Positions 30,330 through 40,182 of a stretch of 64,000 bases of DNA are shown piece by piece (position 1 is the first letter of the stretch; each line of letters begins with the position of its first letter). The notes below the pieces were generated by a model. That model worked only from the letters and a program-made list of their open reading frames with translations, made no database searches and was not told the DNA's origin. The position numbers were made by a program, and so were the translations under genes. The DNA is taken from assembly GCA_037128595.1 (NCBI GenBank), contig JBAXWB010000021.1, positions 1 through 64,000 of the forward strand, in the 5' to 3' direction. This stretch comes from a bacterium. Its GTDB lineage: Bacteria; Verrucomicrobiota; Kiritimatiellia; CAIKKV01; CAITUY01.

Positions 30330-31739
30330 ATGATCAATCAAGAGAAACCAAAAACCGCCATTGTACTCGGGGCGGGACCGGCCGGATTAGCGGCGGCGCT
30401 GGAGTTGGTGCAGAAGAACTATCAGGTGACTGTATTTGAGCGGGATGAGGTGGTGGGGGGTATTTCCCGGACCACCGAGTATCATGGCTACCGCTTCGAT
30501 ATGGGCGGGCACCGTTTCTTCACCAAGAACCGGGAGGTGGAAGCCTGGTGGCATGCGGCATTGAAGTCGGATTTCCAGCGGACCCCCCGTTTGTCGCGAA
30601 TCTACTATAACCGGCGGTTTTTCAAGTATCCGATTGCCATTAAGGATGCGCTTAATAATGCAGGGATAGGCCCCTCCCTCCTCTGGTTCCTCAGCTTCCT
30701 GCGGTACAAAATCAAACCAATCCGCCCTGAAAAAAGTTTTGCCGACTGGGTGACGAACCGGTTTGGCAAACGGCTGTTCGAAACCTTTTTCAAGTCCTAT
30801 ACCGAGAAAGTCTGGGGGATTCCCACCACCGAATTGTCGGCCGAGTGGGCGGTGCAACGCATCAAGGGACTATCCCTGTGGGATGCGGTTCGCAATGCCC
30901 TGATCCAGTCAAAAGACAAGGAAACGTCGCTGATTGAGGAGTTTAATTATCCCAAATATGGGCCGGGAATGATGTATGAGGCGGTGGCCGCGCAGGTTAA
31001 AGCGGCGGGCGGAACCATTCTGACCGGACATCACGTCTCGGGGTTGCGGCATCAGGATGGTAAAGTGGTGGGAATTGAAGTGACCCGGGATGGCGTCAAG
31101 ACCGAGTACGTGGCCGATGTGGTCGTCTCCACCATTCCTTTGCCGGACACCCTGTCGCTGCTTTTTCCCGGCCAGCCGGAGGTGGCGGTGACGGCGCGGA
31201 ATATGCGGTTCCGCGATTTCATCTCGGTTAATCTTATCCTGGATCAACCGGAGGTATTTCCTGATACCTGGATTTACGTCCATGATCCCACGGTCAAACT
31301 GGGCCGGGTTCAGAATTTCAAGAACTGGAGCCGCTGGATGACTCCCACGCAGGAACACACGCCGATCGGCTGTGAGTATTTCTGTACGGCGGGCGACGCA
31401 CTCTGGAATACCCCTGATAAGGAGTTGTTGGAACTGGCGGCCACGGAACTCAAAGCCATCGGGCTGGGGGGCAATGCGATGATTAAAGATGGCTGTGTAT
31501 GCCGGGTCAGCAATGCCTACCCGATGTACACGGGCCCGTATAAGGAAGCGATCACTCACGCCCGGACCCTGTTGTCGGGTCTCTCCAATTTGCAGGTGGC
31601 CGGCCGGGGCGGCATGTTCCGGTACAACAACATGGATCACTCCATTCTTTCCGGCTGGCTCGCGGCAAGGAACCTCATGGGGCAGGACTGCAGTCCCTGG
31701 GACGCCAACACCGAATCCGAATATCATGAGGAACGCTAA
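30330..31739 (+). CDS. FAD-dependent amine-oxidase-like / UDP-galactopyranose-mutase-like oxidoreductase
   Basis: A 469-residue flavoprotein. N-terminal FAD Rossmann motif IVLGAGPAGLAAALELVQ with the acidic ribose-binding residue in VTVFERDEVVGG, the GG-doublet EVVGGISRTTEYHGY and GGHRFFTKN. C-terminal FAD-closing motif AGRGGMFRYNNMDHSILSGW (about residues 427-446). The subgroup is common in polysaccharide loci beside GT-C enzymes, as here (next gene 22 bp on). Candidate activities are sugar-nucleotide mutase or oxidase on polyprenyl-linked sugars; the substrate is not determinable. Confidence 0.83.
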   Translation: MINQEKPKTAIVLGAGPAGLAAALELVQKNYQVTVFERDEVVGGISRTTEYHGYRFDMGGHRFFTKNREVEAWWHAALKSDFQRTPRLSRIYYNRRFFKYPIAIKDALNNAGIGPSLLWFLSFLRYKIKPIRPEKSFADWVTNRFGKRLFETFFKSYTEKVWGIPTTELSAEWAVQRIKGLSLWDAVRNALIQSKDKETSLIEEFNYPKYGPGMMYEAVAAQVKAAGGTILTGHHVSGLRHQDGKVVGIEVTRDGVKTEYVADVVVSTIPLPDTLSLLFPGQPEVAVTARNMRFRDFISVNLILDQPEVFPDTWIYVHDPTVKLGRVQNFKNWSRWMTPTQEHTPIGCEYFCTAGDALWNTPDKELLELAATELKAIGLGGNAMIKDGCVCRVSNAYPMYTGPYKEAITHARTLLSGLSNLQVAGRGGMFRYNNMDHSILSGWLAARNLMGQDCSPWDANTESEYHEER

Positions 31740-31761
31740 CCCATGATCAACAGGAGCCACC

Positions 31762-34700
31762 ATGTCTGGTAAACGGGCAAGACGAAGCTGGATGGTCGCG
31801 GGACTGATCGTGCTGTTGGCTGGGTCAGCCTGGGTCCGTGAGCGTGGGATTGAATGGCCGCTTCTCCATCCGGATGAGTATAAAATCACCCACTGGGCAA
31901 CCTGGATGGAGGAGCATTCTCAGACGGAGAACGCCGCCTACCCCGGGGGGTATTTCCATCTTATCAAGCCCATCTTATTCCTAAAAAGCGTGTGTGTCGG
32001 GGGGGCTTCCGCGTGGTCCGAGTTCCAGGGACATCGACTCCAGGCGGTGCAGGGTGATGATGGCCGGACTTTTTTCCTGCGCAAGATCAACGTCGTTCTA
32101 GCGGTATTAACCGTGTTGCTTTTCTATAGCCTAGCGTGGCGCGTGTCAGGGAGCGCCTGGGCTGCGCTGGCGGCGGCTGGCCTCCTGGCATTTTCAAGAC
32201 TTCATGTGGAACATTCCCATTATGCCGAAACGGATATTGCGATGTTATTCACCCTGACGCTTGCGCTTTATCTATGGGTACGGGTCATGGAGACGGGGAA
32301 GTGGTTCTGGTTCGGGATGGCGGCGGTGGCGACCGGCTTGGCGATTGGAACAAAATACACAAATATTTTACTGCTTTTGCAGGCGGGGGCCGGAGGGTGG
32401 GTCTGCTGGCGGATGGGGGAGAGAAAGACGAGTTCCCGAGCCGTCCAACTGTTGGGCTTTGGACTCCTGTTGGTGGTCAGCGGGTGGTGTTATACGAACC
32501 GGCATGTGTTTGAAGGGATGGAGTTCTGGCGGCAACTGCAACGGGCCGGACAGGCCACTTATGCCGAGCGGAGCGTTAATCTGGGTGCGTCCGTCTCGGA
32601 TCCCTATGCCGTGCTTCGCTCCAACTGGAGTATTCTGGTGGATAATCTGGCCGATATCCACTGGGGCTGGCTGATGTTCATCGGGCTGGGGGCGGGGGTG
32701 TCGTGCCTCCGGAAGTATCGCCGATATTGGCCGGTCACGCTGCTCCCCATCGGGGTGTACCTTTTTTATTGTTTAAAAGTGGCCCCCTGGATCAGAGGGC
32801 AGGAATGTCTGGCCTTTTTCCCGTACATGGGGGTGTGCCTGGCCATTGGCGTAAAGGAAAGCTGGGCATGGGCGAATCAGGCTCGATACCGTGTGCTGGC
32901 ATTATCGACTATCCTGCTGGTCTTGTTAGTGGCGGGTGGGGATAGTTTGGTGCGCACACTTCGCTTCTCCAGTTTATGCGAAGTGCCTGAACCACGAATC
33001 CAGGCGTTGCGATGGCTGTATTGTCATGCCCCGCTTCAGGGGAAAGTCGGCATAGAGGCTTATACCGTGCCCACCTGTCGCCTGTTTGATGAGGGCTGTG
33101 ATGTTCCTCAGATCGAGTGGGTGACGCCGGAACGCCGGGCCCACCTCGACATGGACTACCTTTTGCGTAATGTGTCGGCCTGTGGCCGGGGAACGGTGGA
33201 TCCGCGTACCGGAGCGTTGTATCCAGATTTTGCGAAAAATCTGAAGGAATTTAAACAGTCGGCGCATTTGCTGTGTGAGTGGGGCCCGCGTGAGCCTAAC
33301 TTTGCGTTTGTGGGGCACCAGATGGAATGGTGGGATACCCGGCAGGGCAAGGCGGACCTCGCGATCCGCACTCCCATGTTCCGGCCGGCCTTGATCGATC
33401 ATTCGCCCTCGGTGATGGTGCCGCTTAGTGAAAGTGAAGTGGGGAGTTCTCCCGGATTGTTCGTGGATACCACCCCGCGTTCGCTGATTGTAAGTGGATC
33501 CAGCACGATGCGACGGCCCATTTATATTGTTCTGCAAACGAAAGAACGGGCAGGGGATGTGGTTGTCAACGGCATGGGGGATCGACAGGTCATTCACATG
33601 AATCCCTATGATGTGAACGTGGTTGAAGTGCGGCGGCCCTGGTATTGGCCGCGCCTTTCTGAATATGATGAGATCACCCTTCACGTCCGCTCGCAGCCCC
33701 ATGTCGAGTATCTGCCCTGTTATGCCCAGGCGGTAACCGACGTTCGTGATGTGGCGTTGTTGCTTTACCAGAAAGGGTATCCGGATCATGCGCTGGAGTG
33801 GTTGAGGAAAAGCCCGACGGCCGCTGAAGAGGCATGGCTGTGGTATGCCTGTGCGGTGGAACAGGGGCAGTGGGCGCTGGCCGGGCGCTACGAGCCTCTG
33901 GCGCGTCAGGCGTTGGCTGACTTTGAAAAAGCCTGCGGGGTTCTCCCTGAACAGCTGATGCTGAACGGGGTTAGCGGGGCCGCCTACCGTGATCATGCCC
34001 GGATCCGGCTACCGGTGATCGACACGGGGCGTGATGGAATTCAGATGAAGATTCCGGAATGGGTATTGAATGTTGAGTCGGTGGAAACGGATAAGCTGTT
34101 TTTTGCTTCGCTTCAACTGCCCGTCCGGTTGGCGCCCGGACGGTATACGGTGCAGGGTGGGGCGAGTGTGGCCCCGCCCTTTGAAATCACTCAGCCATGG
34201 GTTCTGAACGTGGGTCAGATGTCACGGACTGGCACAGTGGCCGTGGTGATTGAGCCCGGGCTGAAAAGCAAGTGGAGTTACTCGTTTGTAGTCCGGGAGG
34301 AGCAGGAACTGGAATTGACCTTTTCCTCCTCTCAGCGGGGCGGGCGATTGGCGCTATCGCCGATGGAGATCCAGTGGAGCGGGGCTGATTTATTATGGGC
34401 AGAACGGCGCGAGGTATACCGGGCGTTGATCCGGCATGCGCTGCATCGAGGACAGGCTGGGGAGGCCCGTCGATGGTTGGAGTCCGCGCGGCACTCAGTC
34501 CCTGACGAGGAGGGGTGGCTGGAGCTCGAGAGGGAAAAGGCCGCCCCGGAGGCAAGTGTCAATCAGGCAGGGATTGTATTTTATCCCTGGCTTAAACTGG
34601 TTAAGGCTGAAACCAGCGGCGCGACGGCGGAGTTACAGTTTGAAGTGTTGAAAGATCCTGTCCCGGCCCTCCAAATACTGGTGTATCGCAGAAAAACGGC

Positions 34701-34905
34701 AGGTCCCCGGAAAATCCATGCATGTCCGATTGGTCCCAACTCTGTCCGGCAGGGAAGCCGGATTACGCTCACGATCCCCTTGGTGAATCCCTGTTCCGTT
34801 TCGGATCTTTACGTGAGGGTGCAGGCGGATGTTGAATGGGGTGCGGCGCCGCTTCATGTGGATGGAAGTCAGGATGGGCGGGTGCGACTGACTCATTTGC
34901 CTTAG
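31762..34905 (+). CDS. Large GT39-like membrane glycosyltransferase with extended soluble C-terminus
   Basis: A 1047-residue protein. N-terminal helix, then the GT-C first-loop acidic motif in WPLLHPDEYKITHW (about residue 35), FLRKINVVLAVLTVLLFYSL, HVEHSHYAETDIAMLFTLTL, and further helices to about residue 400. The remaining 640 residues are extracytoplasmic, with beta-sandwich-like parts and a helical TPR-like stretch (about 665-720; ALLLYQKGYPDHALEWLRKS). The plan parallels the 1000-residue protein at 25.9-28.9 kb (membrane GT plus huge soluble tail) without obvious close similarity. CAGGAG six bases before the ATG supports the start. Likely transfers a lipid-linked sugar outside the membrane. 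Co-directional with the oxidoreductase before it and the deacetylase after it. Confidence 0.75.
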   Translation: MSGKRARRSWMVAGLIVLLAGSAWVRERGIEWPLLHPDEYKITHWATWMEEHSQTENAAYPGGYFHLIKPILFLKSVCVGGASAWSEFQGHRLQAVQGDDGRTFFLRKINVVLAVLTVLLFYSLAWRVSGSAWAALAAAGLLAFSRLHVEHSHYAETDIAMLFTLTLALYLWVRVMETGKWFWFGMAAVATGLAIGTKYTNILLLLQAGAGGWVCWRMGERKTSSRAVQLLGFGLLLVVSGWCYTNRHVFEGMEFWRQLQRAGQATYAERSVNLGASVSDPYAVLRSNWSILVDNLADIHWGWLMFIGLGAGVSCLRKYRRYWPVTLLPIGVYLFYCLKVAPWIRGQECLAFFPYMGVCLAIGVKESWAWANQARYRVLALSTILLVLLVAGGDSLVRTLRFSSLCEVPEPRIQALRWLYCHAPLQGKVGIEAYTVPTCRLFDEGCDVPQIEWVTPERRAHLDMDYLLRNVSACGRGTVDPRTGALYPDFAKNLKEFKQSAHLLCEWGPREPNFAFVGHQMEWWDTRQGKADLAIRTPMFRPALIDHSPSVMVPLSESEVGSSPGLFVDTTPRSLIVSGSSTMRRPIYIVLQTKERAGDVVVNGMGDRQVIHMNPYDVNVVEVRRPWYWPRLSEYDEITLHVRSQPHVEYLPCYAQAVTDVRDVALLLYQKGYPDHALEWLRKSPTAAEEAWLWYACAVEQGQWALAGRYEPLARQALADFEKACGVLPEQLMLNGVSGAAYRDHARIRLPVIDTGRDGIQMKIPEWVLNVESVETDKLFFASLQLPVRLAPGRYTVQGGASVAPPFEITQPWVLNVGQMSRTGTVAVVIEPGLKSKWSYSFVVREEQELELTFSSSQRGGRLALSPMEIQWSGADLLWAERREVYRALIRHALHRGQAGEARRWLESARHSVPDEEGWLELEREKAAPEASVNQAGIVFYPWLKLVKAETSGATAELQFEVLKDPVPALQILVYRRKTAGPRKIHACPIGPNSVRQGSRITLTIPLVNPCSVSDLYVRVQADVEWGAAPLHVDGSQDGRVRLTHLP

Positions 34906-34908
34906 CCG

Positions 34909-34948
34909 GCATCCCCTCGCCCCTTGGGGGAGAGGGCTGGGGTGAGGG
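34909..34948. repeat. Partial family E repeat
   Basis: CATCCCCTCGCCCCTTGGGG then GAGAGGGCTGGGGTGAGGGG, the right half of the palindrome at 12467-12562, placed between two genes. Confidence 0.7.
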
Positions 34949-34976
34949 GACTATTTATGTGGAGTTTTTGCTAAGC

Positions 34977-35987
34977 ATGATTACAAGGCGATATATGGCG
35001 GTTTTTGTGGCAGTGATGTTGATCCTTGCCGGTTTTTGCTGGTTGCAGGCACAACGTGTCCGCCCCGTTCCGGTGCCCATTTTAATGTATCACCGGATCG
35101 GGGATGAAGTGGATTCCCCCTGGTGGGTCACGGCGCGGGATTTTGAAACCCAATTACAGAGTTTACGCGAGCAGGGCTATGTGAGTGTCTGGCCATCCGA
35201 TCTGGTGGCTCATCAACGCTGGGGCCGGCCCCTTCCCCATAAGCCCATTGTCCTGACCTTTGATGATGGGTACTTGGACCTCATGGAGCAGGCGGAACCC
35301 TTACTGAAAAAATACGGCTATAAGGGGGTATCCTATTTAATAACAGGACGGGTAGGCGACACGGCGGAGGCCCGTCAGAAATGGGAGGGGACGCCGCTGC
35401 TCATCTGGCCGGAAGTCCGGGCCATGTATCAACGGGGCACGATCCGGTTCGGGGGGCATAGCCGAACCCATGCCAATCTCCGGGCATTGGCTGATCCCCG
35501 GCAGGAGATCGCCTCCTGTTATCGGGATTTGACTCGAAAAGGCGGCGTTACCCCGGAGGGATTTTGTTTTCCGTATGGACAATATAAAGGTGAAACCCTG
35601 GCCGGAATGAGCCGGTCAAAATTCACGACTGCCACGACCTGCGCGGATGGGATCGGGGAGTTTAAGCCCGGGACAGCGATGTATGAGCTTCCCCGTGTTT
35701 CAGTGATGGGGGGCTGGCACCGTTTCAAGATTCAGGATCATCCCGGGACGAATGGGGTGATGAACGTGGATATTTCAAAAGAAGGGCGTGATTTGGATGT
35801 GACGCCTAAAGTCGTCTGGGGTGATGGCTTCTTTGCATGGTTGCCTCAGATACATATTACGTCTCTTCCGCTGACGGTTTCCTATTCCTCTCCTGATGGC
35901 AGGGAACATCCGGGTTCCGTCCTGGAATTGTGGGACAATTTTCGCGTGATCCGGCATTTTCGTGCCCCTTTGCCAAGCATGAAATAG
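34977..35987 (+). CDS. Membrane-anchored polysaccharide deacetylase
   Basis: A 336-residue NodB-homology (CE4) protein. N-terminal signal-anchor YMAVFVAVMLILAGFCWLQA, then PVPILMYHRIGDE, metal/catalytic motif 1 VLTFDDGYLDLM (about residues 92-103), motif 2 GGHSRTHANLRAL (two metal histidines, about 162-168), motif 3 FCFPYGQYKGET. The C-terminal 80 residues form a beta-domain of unknown role. ATG 34977 is chosen as the longer frame reads through a family E repeat and lacks a signal. It probably removes N-acetyl groups from an exported glycan made by the neighbouring GT39-type enzymes. Confidence 0.88.
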   Translation: MITRRYMAVFVAVMLILAGFCWLQAQRVRPVPVPILMYHRIGDEVDSPWWVTARDFETQLQSLREQGYVSVWPSDLVAHQRWGRPLPHKPIVLTFDDGYLDLMEQAEPLLKKYGYKGVSYLITGRVGDTAEARQKWEGTPLLIWPEVRAMYQRGTIRFGGHSRTHANLRALADPRQEIASCYRDLTRKGGVTPEGFCFPYGQYKGETLAGMSRSKFTTATTCADGIGEFKPGTAMYELPRVSVMGGWHRFKIQDHPGTNGVMNVDISKEGRDLDVTPKVVWGDGFFAWLPQIHITSLPLTVSYSSPDGREHPGSVLELWDNFRVIRHFRAPLPSMK

Positions 35988-36119
35988 TGGGGCGCTATCA
36001 ACCAGTACGTGAAATTTCCCAGCTTCTTGATAGACGACGTATTCAGTCTTGTTTTTGAGTGAAACTATGGTACAAAGTCAGCGCTGATTTTTAATAAATT
36101 AAAGCACAGGAGATAACGT

Positions 36120-37139
36120 ATGAGCGGGTTAAAAGGGTTCGGGCTGGTAGCATTGATCGGTATGATGTCATTGGCGAGTGCCATGCAGGCACAAGAGCCG
36201 GCGCTCAATATTCAGGCGCCCGCCACAGCGCCCATTTTGGAGGCCGAGCCAGTAACCCCGGCGGTTGTTCCCGTGGTTCAGGAGCCTGCGCCTGTGGTGG
36301 TTAAGCCCGCTCCTGCGCCTGTGGCGACCAATGGTCCTGTGCATCATGTGGCCCCGGTAGTGGTGCATACCGCTACCAATGTGCCCGCGCATGTGGCCAC
36401 CAATGCGGTGGTGATGCCTGTCACGCCTGTGGCCGTTGCGCCCGTCAGTGTGGCCGTTAGTCCCACCAATGAAGTGGCCATACCGGAAAATGACCGTTTC
36501 TTTGTTGATACCTGGCAACATCCCTCCTTCCAGGTTGGTACACGGATGATGCAGGTGTCGTTGTCTGACACGACCCGTGGCACCCCGGGGAACGGGTCGT
36601 ATTTCGGAACGATTACGGAAATTACCGAGGTTCAGGATCATTCACCTGATAAAGTCTATCTTCAGGCCCGGCTTCCCCATACCCCCCTCTGGTTGGGGGT
36701 GAGTTATGATCATGTCACCGCCCGGACGATGGATGATGGGGACGGGGACGGGGTGGCGGACATGTCCGGAAGTGATGGGAATGAGGAAATCAAGGGGTTC
36801 ATTCCGTATCTGCAAGCGGTCTGGGATAACAAGACCCGCTTTACCCCCTATGCAGAGGTTGGCTATGCGTTCTATCAGGCTAAATTTCTTCCTAATTCCT
36901 GGGGCAACAACGGGCAACGCTATGTGGATGCAACGAGTAGCGTGAATGGGTTTGAATTAGGCGGTGGGCTGGGAGTGCGCCTGTACAAGAACCTGTCAGC
37001 GGATTTCTATGCCAGGTCGATGACCGTCGATGATATTACCGGAGACTGGTATTACAACTACGGGCGGAACTATGGGGGCCCGTTTGTGATGACCATGAGT
37101 TATGTGGCCTATGGCGCCGGCCTGAGTTGCCGGTTCTAA
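36120..37139 (+). CDS. Outer-membrane beta-barrel protein with Pro/Val-rich linker
   Basis: A 339-residue exported protein. Signal peptide cleaved near ASAMQA-QEP. A low-complexity Pro/Val/Ala-rich stretch (residues about 25-120) may span periplasm or peptidoglycan. The C-terminal 210 residues have alternating polar/aromatic strands such as LWLGVSYDHVTARTM, FIPYLQAVW, YAEVGYAFYQAKF, ELGGGLGVRLYKNLSADFYA, and end in YGAGLSCRF; a terminal phenylalanine is typical of BamA-inserted barrels. An acidic DDGDGDGVADMSGSDG loop may bind calcium. ACAGGAGA sits before the ATG. TTGTTT and TACAAA 16 bp apart (about 36050-36077) could be its promoter. No family name is assigned. Confidence 0.82.
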   Translation: MSGLKGFGLVALIGMMSLASAMQAQEPALNIQAPATAPILEAEPVTPAVVPVVQEPAPVVVKPAPAPVATNGPVHHVAPVVVHTATNVPAHVATNAVVMPVTPVAVAPVSVAVSPTNEVAIPENDRFFVDTWQHPSFQVGTRMMQVSLSDTTRGTPGNGSYFGTITEITEVQDHSPDKVYLQARLPHTPLWLGVSYDHVTARTMDDGDGDGVADMSGSDGNEEIKGFIPYLQAVWDNKTRFTPYAEVGYAFYQAKFLPNSWGNNGQRYVDATSSVNGFELGGGLGVRLYKNLSADFYARSMTVDDITGDWYYNYGRNYGGPFVMTMSYVAYGAGLSCRF

Positions 37140-37147
37140 CAGGCCTC

Positions 37148-38491
37148 ATGAACTCCTTGAACTCACGCTTCAATTCATCCGCAACTGCGGTGCAGGCGGT
37201 GATCTGGATTGCTGACGTATTGTTTCTCGTCAGTCTGGTTCTGGTCTGGTGGCTCTGGTGGGAAGTCAAGACTTCGGTCGCGATATTCAACCACGTCTTG
37301 GAGCTTCGTTGGAATGACAATCGCCTGTTGATCCCTCTGGCGGCCCTGGTGATTCACGGGGTCGCCGCCTGGCGAGCTGAAGGGCTTGACCGTGCGCTGC
37401 GGCTGGGGGTGTTCCGCTATTCGATCACCGCCAAGTTGGTCATGCTCTATGTGGCCTGCATGGGCACGATCATGATTGCCGACAATCTCCTGAAAAAAAC
37501 CAAGGTCGAGTTTCAGGTTGCCCCGATGGTCCTGGTGAGCAAGAGTCAGGGAGTGGAGCATTTTCACAAGTCCATGCTGGCCGACCCCGACCTGGTCTGG
37601 AAGTTCGAGCCGGGTTCCAGTGTATATGGGGGAAAGATCAACAGCCTCGGGTTCCGCGATCGGGAGGTCAGCCGCGAGAAGGGGCCGGGGGTGCGCCGGG
37701 TGATCTGTATGGGGGATTCCGTCACGGCCCAAGGTCAACCCTGCTATGCTCAATATCTGAATCAGATGCTGACGAATGCGCCACCGGACGGGGGTAAATG
37801 GGAAGCCTTGAGCATGGGGGTGTACGGGTACTCCTCGATGCAAGGCCTGAGATCATTTGACCTGTTGGGAAAGAGCTTAAAGCCGGATGTGGTGATTGTG
37901 AGTTTCGGGAGGAATGACCATGTATGGGAAGTTCCGGACCGGACACGGCTAGGGGCCCGGCTGTCACCTTCATTCCGCCGGATGTATATGCTTCTGTCTC
38001 ATCGGACCGTGGGGCGCTTGTTCCTGCATGTCATGGATACCCGGCATCAATGGACCGCTGTAAAACCCAAAGCCCCTCAAGCGGATTCACGGGAACTCCG
38101 GTTGCCACCGGAGGATTTCCGGATCACCATGAGGCAATTTGTGAAGGAGATCCGGTCGTGCGGGGCCACGCCGATTCTGGTCGCCGCCGCCCGCCGGCGG
38201 ATTCCTGAGGATTATGTCACCAAGGGCTGTGCCCGCACGAGAGATGAGTTTGAGCGCCAGCACGATGAATACGCCCAGATTGTGCGGGAGGTGGCCCAGG
38301 AAACCGGGACCGTTCTGGTGGATCTGCAGAAGTTGATGTCGGGGCCGGAATGTGACGGTTGGTTCGCCAGCGATGCCATCCATCTCGATTTCTATGAGTC
38401 TGAGGGGGGGCTTGAGCCATGGAGTAAAGAGCAGCCGGGGCTACGTTTTGTAGCGCGTACGATGTACGAGGCTATCAGCAACCTAAAGTAA
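37148..38491 (+). CDS. Membrane-anchored SGNH/GDSL hydrolase-like protein
   Basis: About 447 residues. Three N-terminal hydrophobic segments (residues about 15-38, 55-70, 90-110) are followed by an SGNH esterase fold: block I VICMGDSVTAQG (nucleophile Ser, about 185), block III VSFGRNDHVW, block V SDAIHLDFYESEGG with the catalytic Asp-His pair. Such proteins acetylate, deacetylate or otherwise trim exported glycans. ATG 37148 lies eight bases after the previous stop. The alternative TTG start upstream overlaps the OMP gene. It is part of the envelope glycan region. Confidence 0.85.
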   Translation: MNSLNSRFNSSATAVQAVIWIADVLFLVSLVLVWWLWWEVKTSVAIFNHVLELRWNDNRLLIPLAALVIHGVAAWRAEGLDRALRLGVFRYSITAKLVMLYVACMGTIMIADNLLKKTKVEFQVAPMVLVSKSQGVEHFHKSMLADPDLVWKFEPGSSVYGGKINSLGFRDREVSREKGPGVRRVICMGDSVTAQGQPCYAQYLNQMLTNAPPDGGKWEALSMGVYGYSSMQGLRSFDLLGKSLKPDVVIVSFGRNDHVWEVPDRTRLGARLSPSFRRMYMLLSHRTVGRLFLHVMDTRHQWTAVKPKAPQADSRELRLPPEDFRITMRQFVKEIRSCGATPILVAAARRRIPEDYVTKGCARTRDEFERQHDEYAQIVREVAQETGTVLVDLQKLMSGPECDGWFASDAIHLDFYESEGGLEPWSKEQPGLRFVARTMYEAISNLK

Positions 38492-38520
38492 AGGTTCATG
38501 CTTGGAAGATCGTGGTCATT

Positions 38521-40182
38521 ATGCCGTTTTCCTCATCACATACCGATACCCCTCACCTTGATCCTCTCCCCCAAAGGGCGAGGTCGTTTTTCATCGCCCT
38601 GGCCTTGATCACCCTGTTGGGTGCAGGGCTGCGCCTGGTCAAACTCGGAGAATACCCCGGAGGCTTCGGGCAGGATGAGGCGGTGGATATGTATGATGCC
38701 TGGAGTCTGCTCACCACGGGGGCAGAACACCATGGGGATCGCTGGCCCCTGAATTCCCGGCAGTTTGGGGATTCGCCGTCTTCCCTCCCGTCTTATATCA
38801 CTCTCCCGTTTGTGGCACTGTTAGGCCCTACCGAATTGGCTGCCCGGCTGCCCTGCGCACTTCTGAATGTGGCCGCCATTCCCTTGATCGGGCTCCTGTT
38901 ATACGGCCTGTTCCGGAGCCGTGCCGCCGGGATCATGGGTGCCGCTCTGCTAGCCGTCTCTCCCTGGAACATCTATTTTTCACGCTGGGCGGTCAGCCCG
39001 GGCTTTGTCACCTTTTTCCAGCTGGCAGGTCTATTGCTGATGTTCCGGGTGCTTACCGCCCAGACAGGTCGGATCCGCATCTACGGGGGGGCGATCCTGA
39101 CGGGGTTTGTGTTATTCTTATGGACCCATCAATACCTGTCTCAGTATTTTTTCGCGCCTCTGATGATCGGGGCAGGCCTCCTGTTGTGGAGCCGTAAGAA
39201 CTGGCCCCGGATCATGCTCATGGGCGGCGTGTATACCCTGCTCATGCTCCTGGCCATCCTGACGCGTGTCCAAAACCCCTCCACCACAGGGCGGCTCCAC
39301 CGCGAATGTATTTTCTTTGCCGACCAGGTGTGGTCAAATTTCTGGCACAACTACTGTGACTACCAGTCCCTGCTATTTTTATTTCATGCCCCGAAGATGC
39401 TGGAGCTTCATCAAATTCCCGGGATCGCGCATATCCAGCATAGCCTGGCCCCCTTCTACCTGATTGGACTGGGGGTATTGCTTGCGTCGGTGTTCATCCC
39501 GGAAAGGCTTCTGGCGTTATTGGGCCGGCCGAATAGTCGGGATGAGGCGAGTCATTGGCGTCGGTCTGCACTCTGGTTGTTGGCGGGGTTCCTGGTCGCC
39601 CCCATCGTGGGTGCTATTTTCACCCAGAAGATGTACACGGCCCGGATGACGCATCTATTGGCACACGTTCTCCTGATCACGGCGGTAGGGTGTGCGGCCG
39701 TCTGGTATCTACTCCGCCGCATTCCCCTCCGGGTGGCTGCGCCGGTCTTTGCGGTTCTGTTGGCGGTGTATCTTGGAGCGTCGACTGTGAAGACTTTCAA
39801 GGGCTTGGCCAGGAATGATCTCTTTTTCAAGGAATACCTGCAACAGGGGGTTCCTGATGTCATGCGCTACCTTGCCCGGCAGCCTGACGTCCGGTCTGTC
39901 CGGTTTCCGCGACTGTTGCAGGGGTATATCTATCACCTGTGTTTCACGCCGGTGCCTCCGGAGCAATTGAAGTACGCCGAGGTTTCGCCCCCATCGCCCG
40001 GGGCTGAGGAACGGTGGCGCTACGCGGAAGTCACCCGGGTCGGGAATTATTATTTTAATCAGGATCTGGATGGACCGGCGATTGCCAAGACGGCGACCCT
40101 GCGCCATCAGGTGCGTGACAAGGACCGGATCTGGTATGACCTTTACGAGCGCAAGGGCGACTGGTTTGTGTTGAAACATTGA
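38521..40182 (+). CDS. GT39 (PMT/ArnT-like) glycosyltransferase
   Basis: A 553-residue GT-C enzyme of normal size. After a short N-terminus there is the first helix FIALALITLLGAGLRLVKLG, the catalytic first-loop acidic pair GGFGQDEAVDMYDAWSLLT (about residues 48-66), some ten helices, and a short soluble C-terminus. The sequence HTDTPHLDPLPQRARS at residues about 8-23 is translated from a partial family E repeat (38545-38585), so the N-terminus has been extended by repeat DNA. The start could be ATG 38521 or an in-frame GTG at 38512. The last 40 bases overlap the convergent AraC gene. The acceptor is unknown. Confidence 0.85.
   Translation: MPFSSSHTDTPHLDPLPQRARSFFIALALITLLGAGLRLVKLGEYPGGFGQDEAVDMYDAWSLLTTGAEHHGDRWPLNSRQFGDSPSSLPSYITLPFVALLGPTELAARLPCALLNVAAIPLIGLLLYGLFRSRAAGIMGAALLAVSPWNIYFSRWAVSPGFVTFFQLAGLLLMFRVLTAQTGRIRIYGGAILTGFVLFLWTHQYLSQYFFAPLMIGAGLLLWSRKNWPRIMLMGGVYTLLMLLAILTRVQNPSTTGRLHRECIFFADQVWSNFWHNYCDYQSLLFLFHAPKMLELHQIPGIAHIQHSLAPFYLIGLGVLLASVFIPERLLALLGRPNSRDEASHWRRSALWLLAGFLVAPIVGAIFTQKMYTARMTHLLAHVLLITAVGCAAVWYLLRRIPLRVAAPVFAVLLAVYLGASTVKTFKGLARNDLFFKEYLQQGVPDVMRYLARQPDVRSVRFPRLLQGYIYHLCFTPVPPEQLKYAEVSPPSPGAEERWRYAEVTRVGNYYFNQDLDGPAIAKTATLRHQVRDKDRIWYDLYERKGDWFVLKH

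Noticed and set aside
34836-34976. Upstream extension of the polysaccharide deacetylase
   Set aside because: It reads through the preceding gene's end and a family E repeat and would bury the signal-anchor.
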